Assembly: GCA_002423545.1 (NCBI GenBank)
Contig: DIWP01000012.1
Span: 636-19,810, forward strand
Direction of reading: 5' to 3'
Length of the DNA: 19,175 bases
Source of the DNA: Thermoleophilia bacterium UBA6103
GTDB taxonomy: Bacteria; Actinomycetota; Thermoleophilia; UBA2241
Shown here one piece after another: positions 13,884-19,175 of this stretch. How positions within the stretch are numbered: the first letter of the stretch is position 1; each line of letters opens with the position of its first letter. The notes beneath the pieces were generated by a model, which was given only the letters and a program-made list of their open reading frames with translations, was not told where the DNA came from and did not search any database. The translations under genes and the position numbers were made by a program.

Positions 13884-13916
13884 AGCGGGCGCCGGCGGAG
13901 ACCGCCGGCGCCCGCT
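13884..13916 (-). terminator. 15-bp stem terminator of propeller copy 2
   Basis: AGCGGGCGCCGGCGG (13884-13898), loop AGA, and the exact complement (13902-13916) form a very strong hairpin 38 nt beyond the stop of propeller copy 2 and upstream of copy 1. It separates the two genes into different transcripts. No U-tract. Confidence 0.6.
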
Positions 13917-13954
13917 TACGGCGCCCGCTCCTCGTCTGCCCTGAGCTTTCCGAG

Positions 13955-15400
13955 CTACGGCCGCAGCTTCCAGACCGTCGCCCGGGCGGATGTTTCCGGC
14001 GTCTGGTCCAGCGGCATCGTGGCACCGGCCACATAGACGCCACCCCGCCGGGGCTCGACGGCCCACGCCATCGCATCCCGCTTGCCGCCGCCGGTCCACA
14101 CCTGCTTCCAGGCGGTCTTGCCACCGGTACTCACGCGCACGGTCAGCATGGTGGCGGCATCCTGGGCCCTGAGCTGGCAGCCGGAGCAGTACAGCGACCG
14201 GCCGCGGATCGCCACATCGAGGAAGATCGCCGGCTGCTTGGCCTTCACGTTGTAGTAAGTCCGCACCCAGGCACGGCGTCCGGACGGGCTCCAGCGCTGC
14301 AGGAAGGCACGCACCTGCTCGGGCCCTTTGACGACGGTCTCACCGGCCACGTAGACGTTGCCGGCTGCGTCGGCCACGATGCCGCCGAGGTCCGCGTTCT
14401 GGTCGTGGATGCTCAGGCTCCGCGACCAGGCGTCGGCGCCCGACCCCCGGACGCTCACCAGCCGCAGGCGCTCTCTGTTGGCAGCCGCCAGCGAGACGGC
14501 GGCGAAGGCCCTGCCGCGGGCGACGACGATGCGGGACTCGCCGCCACAGATGGAGCGGCCGGCCGACCACGAGCGCGTCCAGACCCTGCGGCCGTCGGCC
14601 GTCAACTTGGTGATGCAATAGCGCTGGCGCAGGCGCTCGCCGTTCTTGACTCCAAGGGCATAGAGATTGCCGGCCGGGTCCACGGCGACGTCGTAGCAAT
14701 CGCTGCCGTTTGGCGCCTTGGCGACGATCCGGGTGCTCCACAGCATGCGCCCGGTACCCGCGTCGAAGGCCACGATCGCGCCCGCCTCGGGGCCACCGCG
14801 AGTGAGCCCGGCGACGGCCACGTAGACGTCGCCGCGCGGGCCGATGGTCGCCGGCCCGGTGGAGAGCACCGCCGAGATCCCCGGCGGCGAGATCGAGCGC
14901 AGCCAGCGCTGCCGGCCGTGCCTGTCATACTTGGCGGCGTACAGCCATGTCTTCGACCGTCTCTCCCGCATCCCCGACACGATCACGTTGCCGTCACTGT
15001 CGCTGACACACGACCACACGTACGTCAGGTCCTTGCCCCAGCTCCCCACGCGACGCGACCAGACGACCCGCTTGCCGGCTCCTATGCGCGACACGATCGA
15101 GTGGGCATCATCACTTTCGGCATGACCGACCTCACCGGCTACGTACACGCCGCCGTCGGGCGCCGGCGCGGTGTGCAGGTACGCGGAGATGCTGCGTGCC
15201 TGCGAGCGTTCCACCTTCCAGAGCACGCCGCCGTGGTGCACGAGGGCTGCCTGTGATACCGCCGCTGCGCCGTCCGCGGCGACGACCGCTGCCACGGCGA
15301 GCAGACACAGGCAGGCCAGAAGACCGGCCAGCAGCCCCCGTCCCCGGACGCCGCGCCGCACCGCTGCCCGGCGGTCCAGTATCCCGTCGATGCCGACCAT
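13955..15400 (-). CDS. exported SBBP-type beta-propeller protein, copy 2
   Basis: This 481-residue paralogue of the downstream gene begins with a basic stretch (RRAAVRRGVRGR) and a signal-like helix (LLAGLLACLCLLAVAAVVAA), followed by the propeller. Blade ends include PDGGVYVAGE, SDGNVIVSG, RGDVYVAVAG, DPAGNLYALG, DAAGNVYVAGE, RGRSLYCSG and RRGGVYVAG, so seven to eight blades. It shares WKVER near the mature start and VWKLRP at the very end with its sister. Cysteines in the W.CVSD, C..VA.DPAGN and YCI.K segments are conserved between the two. The ATG at 15400 is chosen over longer starts because AAAGGAG lies upstream and the signal sequence follows. The bases around this site (CGAAAGGAGCGC) are identical in both copies. 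Confidence 0.85.
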   Translation of the reverse strand: MVGIDGILDRRAAVRRGVRGRGLLAGLLACLCLLAVAAVVAADGAAAVSQAALVHHGGVLWKVERSQARSISAYLHTAPAPDGGVYVAGEVGHAESDDAHSIVSRIGAGKRVVWSRRVGSWGKDLTYVWSCVSDSDGNVIVSGMRERRSKTWLYAAKYDRHGRQRWLRSISPPGISAVLSTGPATIGPRGDVYVAVAGLTRGGPEAGAIVAFDAGTGRMLWSTRIVAKAPNGSDCYDVAVDPAGNLYALGVKNGERLRQRYCITKLTADGRRVWTRSWSAGRSICGGESRIVVARGRAFAAVSLAAANRERLRLVSVRGSGADAWSRSLSIHDQNADLGGIVADAAGNVYVAGETVVKGPEQVRAFLQRWSPSGRRAWVRTYYNVKAKQPAIFLDVAIRGRSLYCSGCQLRAQDAATMLTVRVSTGGKTAWKQVWTGGGKRDAMAWAVEPRRGGVYVAGATMPLDQTPETSARATVWKLRP

Positions 15401-15445
15401 CCTGCGCTCCTTTCGACCAGCTGCGCCAGACGCAGTCTGCCGTTC

Positions 15446-15468
15446 TGAGCGTGTATCGGCCAACGAGC
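15446..15468 (-). promoter_or_regulatory. conserved upstream element of propeller copy 2
   Basis: This is the counterpart of the element at 13825-13849, ending 46 nt before the start codon of copy 2. The minus strand reads GCTCGTTGGCCGATACACG, then CTCA. The remaining 15401-15676 divergent space holds only the candidate -10 at 15618 and no gene. Confidence 0.4.
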
Positions 15469-15617
15469 CCCGCAAGCTTGAGCACCGCGCAGCATGAACG
15501 GCAGCCACAGTCAGACCGGGCGCGTCGAGCGGGGGAACGACAGTGACGTCGATGAGACCGAGAGGAGACCGGCGGGGGCCCGGCACACACGTTCGCCCGA
15601 TCCCGCGCTCACAGGAG

Positions 15618-15623
15618 TAGACT
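15618..15623 (+). promoter_or_regulatory. candidate -10 of membrane-anchored protein gene
   Basis: TAGACT in GGAGTAGACTGGCGC is a common actinobacterial -10 form. It lies 54 nt before the ATG at 15677. No good -35 is seen. Confidence 0.35.
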
Positions 15624-15676
15624 GGCGCCCATCCGCAGCCCGCCGGGGGGTCGGGCCGGTCAGGGGGAGGGGCACG

Positions 15677-16309
15677 ATGAGATGGAGGATCCTGCTCGGG
15701 ACTATCGCCGCCGTGCTCATCGCCGCCGCGGTGATGATCGCCATGCTCATGATCCGCGCCGACGAGCGGTCGGCCGAGCATCCGGTGTGGGGTGCTCTGG
15801 AGCGCCACGACGCTGAGCTGCGGGCGATCCCCGGGGTGCTGAGCCTGGGGACCGTCGAGCCCGACGGCGGTGAGGCGGCGATCGTGGTCTACGTCGCCGA
15901 CATCACCCCGCAGATCGAGGCGGCGGTGCCCGACGAGCTCGACGGGTTCCCCGTCCGGGTGCAGGTCGAGCCGACCCCGCCGCCGGGGCCGCCGACCATC
16001 GAGGGCCTCGTCGACGATGTCTCCGCCGCGACGAGTCAGCAGATCGCCGACGGCCTTGCCGGTACCGTCACGGTGACCGGTGCTCTGTACGCGCAGGGTC
16101 TGGGGACCGACGCGGAGATCGGGCGGACCCTGGTCGTGCTGGTCCCCGCTGATTGCCCCATCTGGCGCCCGCAGGGAGAGGGCAAGGACTTCATCGACTT
16201 CGCCGCCATCGAAGCCGGTCAGCGCTGTCGGGTCACGCTCGACGCGGCGCCGGCAGACGGCGCCCGCGAGGCGACCGCCGCCGACGTCGAGATCTACCGG
16301 ATCGACTGA
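15677..16309 (+). CDS. membrane-anchored exported protein of unknown function
   Basis: This 210-residue protein has an N-terminal membrane helix (ILLGTIAAVLIAAAVMIAMLMI, residues 4-25) and an extracytoplasmic part. Residues about 40-90 (HDAELRAIPGVLSLGTVEPDGG...IVVYV...VPDELDGFPVRVQVE) resemble a small domain of many secreted proteins and proteases that reads 'L..IPGVVG.G.....I.VyV......lP..l.G.pV.v'. It has two cysteines (ADCPIW and QRCRV) that could form a disulfide. The start at 15677 is set by GGGGGAGGGG just upstream. Longer in-frame starts lie in non-coding sequence. It is a single gene and its function is unknown. Confidence 0.75.
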   Translation: MRWRILLGTIAAVLIAAAVMIAMLMIRADERSAEHPVWGALERHDAELRAIPGVLSLGTVEPDGGEAAIVVYVADITPQIEAAVPDELDGFPVRVQVEPTPPPGPPTIEGLVDDVSAATSQQIADGLAGTVTVTGALYAQGLGTDAEIGRTLVVLVPADCPIWRPQGEGKDFIDFAAIEAGQRCRVTLDAAPADGAREATAADVEIYRID

Positions 16310-16334
16310 GCCTTTCCCGCCGGCCGCGGACTCG

Positions 16335-16460
16335 CCTCAGCGATCGCGAAATGGCCTGCGCGATCGCGGCCCACCTCAGCGATCGCGGACCGCGTCGGAT
16401 CCCGGCCTCAGTGACGGCCGCGTCGACCCCGCGGGAGCCCCGTTTGCCTCAGCGATCGCC
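16335..16460 (-). repeat. repeats of CCTCAGCGATCGC around the cbiO stop
   Basis: CCTCAGCGATCGC occurs at 16335, 16374 and 16447. A degenerate copy (CCTCAGTGACGGC) is at 16406, and another GCGATCGC is at 16360. The copy at 16447 includes the stop codon of the ABC ATPase gene (16449-16451) and its last codons. On that gene's strand the unit reads GCGATCGCTGAGG, encoding the terminal D-R-stop. The 139-bp space 16310-16448 holds no gene. Confidence 0.6.
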
Positions 16461-17234
16461 GGCCGGACCGGCCCGACCGGCCTCGGTGCCGCCACAGACC
16501 GGGCACGCCTGCATGCCCAGCGGGCGTTCCAGGCCGCTCGCGGCCAGCAGCTCGTCGTCAGTGAAGACGTCGCGCACCGAGGCGTCGGCCACCAGCCGGC
16601 CGCCGCTCATCACCAGCACCCGCTCGCAGAGCTCGGCCGCCATGTCGAGGTCGTGGGTGGCGATGATGCGCGTGTGCTCGAACGAGGCGAGCAGGCCGAT
16701 CAGGCGGCGCCGCGCCTGCGGATCGAGACCGCTCGACGGCTCGTCCATCACCAGCATGTTGGGCTCCATGGCCAGCACGGTGGCGATGGCCACGGCGCGC
16801 TTCTCACCGCCGGAGAGCCGGTAGGGCGGCCGCTCCTTGAGGTGCGCGGCGCCCACCCGGCCCAGAGCCTCGTCGACGCGGGCCGCCACGTCCTCGGGCG
16901 GCAGCCCGAGGTTCAGCGGCCCGAACCCCACGTCCTCGGCCACCGTCGGCATGAAGAGCTGGTCGTCGGAGTCCTGGAAGATCATGCCGACGGTGCGCCG
17001 TATCTCCGGCAGCGTCGACTTGATCACCGGCAGGCCGCCGATGTGCACCGTGCCCTGCGTCGGCGAGAGCAGGCCGTTGAGGTGCATCAGCAGCGTCGAT
17101 TTGCCGGCGCCGTTAGCGCCCACCACGGCGATGGCCTCGCCGTGCCCCACCTCGAACGAGACGTTCTCCAGAGCCCGCGTGCCGTCGGGGTAGACGAATC
17201 CCAGGTCGACGACCGATATGGTGTGGTGGCTCAT
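16449..17234 (-). CDS. cbiO: nickel/cobalt ECF transporter ATP-binding protein
   Basis: This 261-residue ATPase of the CbiO/EcfA type powers a nickel/cobalt importer at the cytoplasmic membrane face. Walker A GANGAGKST (39-47), Q-loop FQDSDDQLF (Q87; the 'D.QLF' is typical of ECF ATPases), signature LSGGEKR (140-146), Walker B MLVMDEP (160-166), D-loop SGLDP and the switch H194 (ATHD) are all intact. The ATG at 17234 lies 4 nt after the CbiQ stop, so it is the distal gene of the nikR-cbiQ-cbiO unit. One ATPase is present, implying a homodimer. Beyond the usual end, a C-terminal tail carries CPVCGG near residues 244-250, a possible metal-binding pair. The stop lies inside a repeated 13-mer. 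Confidence 0.93.
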   Translation of the reverse strand: MSHHTISVVDLGFVYPDGTRALENVSFEVGHGEAIAVVGANGAGKSTLLMHLNGLLSPTQGTVHIGGLPVIKSTLPEIRRTVGMIFQDSDDQLFMPTVAEDVGFGPLNLGLPPEDVAARVDEALGRVGAAHLKERPPYRLSGGEKRAVAIATVLAMEPNMLVMDEPSSGLDPQARRRLIGLLASFEHTRIIATHDLDMAAELCERVLVMSGGRLVADASVRDVFTDDELLAASGLERPLGMQACPVCGGTEAGRAGPAGDR

Positions 17235-17238
17235 GCCG

Positions 17239-18051
17239 TCACTGCCCCATCCCGGTGGTCAGACGGCCGAGCAGCAGCGGCACGTCCACCAGGCGGAACG
17301 CGACGAACAGCGCCGTCCAGCCGAGCGTGAAGAGCAGATCGGCACGGCCGAAGTGCAGCGTTCGGGCCATGCGGATGCGGCCGTCGAAGCCGCGGCAGAG
17401 CATCGCCTCGTAGACGCGCTGCGCGCGGGCGAAGCTGCGCAGCAGGAGCTGGCCGAGCATGAGGCCGTAGGGCCGCAGGCCCATGCCGCGGTGGCCGAAG
17501 GAGCGCAGCCGCCGCGCCTGCCCCAGTCGCTGAGCCTCGTCGCCGAGCACGAAGATGTAGCGGAAGAGCAGCAGGAGCTGCGTCACCAGGACGTCGGGGA
17601 CACGCAGCTTCTCGAGCGCCAGACAGATCCCGATGAAGCTGGTGGTCGCCGTCAGCACCAGCGCCACGCCGGCGGTCAGCAGGAAACGCAGGATGATCGA
17701 GGCGTACGAGACCCACCCGCCGCTGATCTGCAGACCACCGATCTCGGCCACCACCTGGCGGTCGAGGAACGGGTTGAAGACGCCCACGAACAGTGCGAAC
17801 GGCGAGACGACGAGCAGGATACGCGCCACGAAGCCGAGCGGGACACGACCGCCGGCAGCCAGCACCACCGGATAGACCACGAACGGCAATAGCTGGATCA
17901 CATCGTACTTGCCGAACGAGACCACGCAGACGATGAAGACGAGCGTGGTGAGCACCTTGGCGCGCGGGTCGAGCCGGTGGATGGCCGTGTCCTGCTGCGC
18001 CAGCCGGTCGAGCCGGTCGAGGGTGGAGAGGCCTGTAGCGATGGCAGACAT
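17239..18051 (-). CDS. cbiQ: nickel/cobalt ECF transporter transmembrane protein
   Basis: This 270-residue T-component (EcfT/CbiQ family) couples the ATPase to the substrate-binding membrane protein. It begins with the family's amphipathic stretch (IHRLDPRAKVLTTLVFI) and has about 5-6 membrane helices. Its two cytoplasmic coupling motifs are QARRLRSFGHRG and YEAMLCRGFDG (Ala-Arg-X type), which dock on CbiO. The ATG at 18051 is preferred because the protein then has normal length. No good ribosome binding site is visible. It lies 72 nt after nikR on the same strand and 4 nt before cbiO, so expression depends on the nikR promoter. Confidence 0.92.
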   Translation of the reverse strand: MSAIATGLSTLDRLDRLAQQDTAIHRLDPRAKVLTTLVFIVCVVSFGKYDVIQLLPFVVYPVVLAAGGRVPLGFVARILLVVSPFALFVGVFNPFLDRQVVAEIGGLQISGGWVSYASIILRFLLTAGVALVLTATTSFIGICLALEKLRVPDVLVTQLLLLFRYIFVLGDEAQRLGQARRLRSFGHRGMGLRPYGLMLGQLLLRSFARAQRVYEAMLCRGFDGRIRMARTLHFGRADLLFTLGWTALFVAFRLVDVPLLLGRLTTGMGQ

Positions 18052-18123
18052 TCGATCTGTGCGAGCCTGGTCGCGTCGGTGCGCCGCGTGAGTCGGGCCG
18101 CGCCCGGGCGCCGCGGCGTCTCC

Positions 18124-18540
18124 TCAGGCGATGTCGCCGGTCGTGGTGGCCACGAACTTGCCGTGCTTGACGCCTTTGGTACCGATCAGCTCGTCGGCGA
18201 TGTGCCTGATCTCGCGCGCCACGCCGCGCAGGACGACGACCTCGAGGCAGTGTTCCGCGTCGAGGTGGACGTGCAGCGTCGAGACGATCTCGTGGTGATG
18301 GATGTGCTGGTGGTCGGTGAGCTTGTCGGACAGGTCGTGGGCGTGATGGTCGTAGACCAGCGTGACCGTGCCGACCGCCTCGGCGTCGCCGACGCTCCAC
18401 TGCTCGTCGACCAGCGAGGCGCGGATGAGATCGCGCAGCGCCTCGGAGCGGTTCACGTATGCCTTCTCGGCGATCAGCTCATCAAAGCGTTCCAGCAGGC
18501 GTTCCTCGATGGAGACGCCGAACCGCACCACATTGGACAT
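18124..18540 (-). CDS. nikR: nickel-responsive transcriptional regulator NikR
   Basis: This 138-residue protein has an N-terminal ribbon-helix-helix DNA-binding domain (VVRFGVSIEERLLERFDELIAEKAYVNRSEALRDLIR) and a C-terminal ACT-like metal-binding domain. High-affinity Ni(II) ligands are in place by comparison with E. coli NikR: H79, H90 and H92 (LHVHL) and C98 (EHCLEVVVLRG). A His-rich loop (HQHIHHH, 77-83) surrounds H79. Nickel-loaded tetramers repress nickel uptake genes. The ATG at 18540 has GGGAGG upstream, and a longer in-frame extension has no homology. It is the first gene of the minus-strand unit with cbiQ and cbiO and diverges from cbiM, so it probably represses its own importer. 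The set indicates that nickel is the main substrate. Confidence 0.95.
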   Translation of the reverse strand: MSNVVRFGVSIEERLLERFDELIAEKAYVNRSEALRDLIRASLVDEQWSVGDAEAVGTVTLVYDHHAHDLSDKLTDHQHIHHHEIVSTLHVHLDAEHCLEVVVLRGVAREIRHIADELIGTKGVKHGKFVATTTGDIA

Positions 18541-18631
18541 CCTGAGCCTCCCGGTATCGCCCGCGCGACCGTCGCCGTCGCGCCGTGGCCGCTGCGCAGT
18601 CGGCACGCACGCGTGCCACGACCAAGCGTCG

Positions 18632-18637
18632 ACTATA
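18632..18637 (-). promoter_or_regulatory. candidate -10 of nikR-cbiQ-cbiO
   Basis: TATAGT on the minus strand is one base off the consensus, 92 nt before the nikR start. Its -35 position falls inside the putative NikR operator at 18648-18674. Confidence 0.45.
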
Positions 18638-18647
18638 GCACGTGACG

Positions 18648-18674
18648 TGTCACCGTTCTTACAGTCGTGTGACA
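18648..18674. promoter_or_regulatory. putative NikR operator (TGTCAC-N15-GTGACA)
   Basis: An exact inverted repeat with 6-bp arms spans 27 bp, close to the 28-bp E. coli NikR site (GTATGA-N16-TCATAC) though with a different arm sequence. It lies between nikR and cbiM, covers the -35 region of the candidate nikR promoter and ends 13 bp before the cbiM -35. A nested palindrome GTGAC-GT-GTCAC (18642-18653) overlaps its left arm. Confidence 0.5.
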
Positions 18675-18687
18675 ACGAACCGCCGGC

Positions 18688-18717
18688 TTGACGCCCGGCC
18701 ACGCTCTCCTCTAGAGT
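18688..18717 (+). promoter_or_regulatory. candidate sigma70-type promoter of cbiM
   Basis: TTGACG (18688-18693), an 18-bp spacer and TAGAGT (18712-18717) form a good -35/-10 pair, predicting a cbiM leader of about 135 nt. No cobalamin riboswitch (B12 box) is seen in this leader. The whole 18541-18859 interval contains no gene. Confidence 0.55.
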
Positions 18718-18726
18718 CCGACGCGT

Positions 18727-18755
18727 CGTAGCACGAGTCTACGCTCCGTAGCACG
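18727..18755 (+). repeat. CGTAGCACG direct repeat at start of cbiM leader
   Basis: CGTAGCACG occurs at 18727-18735 and 18747-18755, exactly 20 bp apart, just after the predicted transcription start. CTACG-CTC-CGTAG (18739-18751) also makes a small inverted repeat here. It may be a second regulator site. Confidence 0.4.
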
Positions 18756-18859
18756 GTAACACCATGTGCGTACGTGTCGCTTCTCCTGTCGTCGAGCGAC
18801 GCGGCACACGGCGTCACGGTGCCACGGCGTGTCCCGCACAGAGCCGAGAGGAGCCGCTC

Positions 18860-19175
18860 ATGCACATGGCCGACGCCCTGATCTCACCCGCGGTGGGGGG
18901 CACGATGTGGGTCGCGTCGGGAGCGGCCACCGCCTACGCGGCCACCCGGGTGCGCAAGACGCTCGACCAGAGCAGGATCCCGCTCATGGGCATCGCCGGC
19001 GCCTTCGTCTTCGCCGGGCAGATGCTCAACTTCACCATCCCCGGCACGGGATCCAGCGGCCATCTGGTGGGAGCGCTGATGCTCGCCATACTCCTGGGCC
19101 CGGAGGCGGCCTTCCTGGTCATGGCCTCCATCCTCGCCGTGCAGGCTCTCTTCTTCGCCGACGGCGGCCTGCTGG
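18860..19175 (+). CDS. cbiM: nickel/cobalt ECF transporter substrate component, 3'-truncated by window
   Basis: The first 105 residues of a CbiM/NikM-type S-component are visible, open to the window end. It begins MHMADALISP. In this family the N-terminal amine and His2 directly coordinate the metal, and H2 is present. Later G-hallmarks include PLMGIAGAFVFAGQMLNFTIPGTGSSGHLVGALM, typical for the core where a conserved His (GHLVG) also contributes. The start has GAGAGGAG 6 nt upstream. It diverges from nikR-cbiQ-cbiO. A CbiN/NikN-like partner, if any, must lie beyond the window. Nickel versus cobalt is not decided by this part, but NikR next door favours nickel. Confidence 0.93.
   Translation, partial: MHMADALISPAVGGTMWVASGAATAYAATRVRKTLDQSRIPLMGIAGAFVFAGQMLNFTIPGTGSSGHLVGALMLAILLGPEAAFLVMASILAVQALFFADGGLL

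Noticed and set aside
12305..15400. PQQ-dependent dehydrogenase for the propeller proteins
   Set aside because: No PQQ-binding tryptophan-docking pattern, vicinal disulfide or catalytic Asp/Glu set was recognised. Blade ends fit SBBP-type repeats better.
13825..15468. A mobile element carrying the duplicated propeller genes
   Set aside because: No terminal inverted repeats, target duplications or transposase were found. Simple tandem duplication explains the data.
16335..16460. CRISPR array or cyanobacterial HIP1 elements
   Set aside because: Repeats are 13 bp, irregularly spaced (20-73 bp) and few, with no cas genes. GCGATCGC resembles HIP1, but the gene content is not cyanobacterial.
18541..18702. 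54-residue N-terminal extension of NikR
   Set aside because: It covers the promoter/operator region and NikR begins at the ribbon-helix-helix strand, with GGGAGG before the ATG at 18540.
18718..18859. Cobalamin or NiCo riboswitch in the cbiM leader
   Set aside because: No B12 box or recognisable NiCo junction pattern was found. Control by NikR is a simpler explanation.

Overview
The window is high-GC bacterial DNA. Most genes have a GGAGG-type ribosome binding site, GTG and TTG starts occur, and the gene-end hairpins lack U-tracts. This fits Actinomycetota. Rubrerythrin, an iron-sulfur-flavoprotein-like protein and a NikR-controlled nickel/cobalt importer point to an anaerobic or microaerophilic deep-branching actinobacterium (Coriobacteriia- or Thermoleophilia-like). 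The assignment is inference from gene content only. No tRNA, rRNA, CRISPR, transposase, phage or integrase gene was seen.

Layout. 1-1623 (+): two tandem EamA/DMT-type membrane transporters, the first cut by the window edge. 1790-2368 (-): rubrerythrin. 2434-2562 (+): remnant of an FMN-reductase N-terminus. 2565-5162 (+): beta-carbonic anhydrase, a membrane-anchored SDH/ClpP-fold serine protease and a metallo-beta-lactamase-fold protein with an altered metal site. 5189-7051 (-): cysteine-synthase-family PLP enzyme, preceded by a PaaI-type thioesterase. 7139-8406 (+): two overlapping flavodoxin-fold proteins, the first with a compact four-cysteine cluster. 8457-9343 (-): a steroid-5-alpha-reductase-family membrane enzyme followed by a 40-codon stump of dedA. 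9594-10190 (+): membrane protein. 10447-12156 (+): a lipoprotein gene frameshifted at a C7 tract and an M42 aminopeptidase. 12305-15400 (-): two paralogous exported beta-propeller proteins. 15677-16309 (+): membrane-anchored protein of unknown function. 16449-19175: a nickel/cobalt ECF-type importer, with nikR-cbiQ-cbiO on the minus strand and cbiM diverging on the plus strand.

How the genes work together. The clearest functional unit is the last one. NikR (ligand set H79, H90, H92, C98), the EcfT-like CbiQ, the ATPase CbiO and the substrate component CbiM form one importer, and a 27-bp inverted repeat between the divergent promoters is a good candidate NikR operator. The rest is a mosaic of short, often single-gene transcription units for redox defence, CO2/bicarbonate, sulfur amino-acid and envelope functions.

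Notable irregularities are two truncated gene stumps (FMN reductase, dedA), one frameshift, two gene duplications (EamA pair, propeller pair), and two places where the sequence around a stop codon is repeated several times downstream. I found no clear new defence or mobile system.
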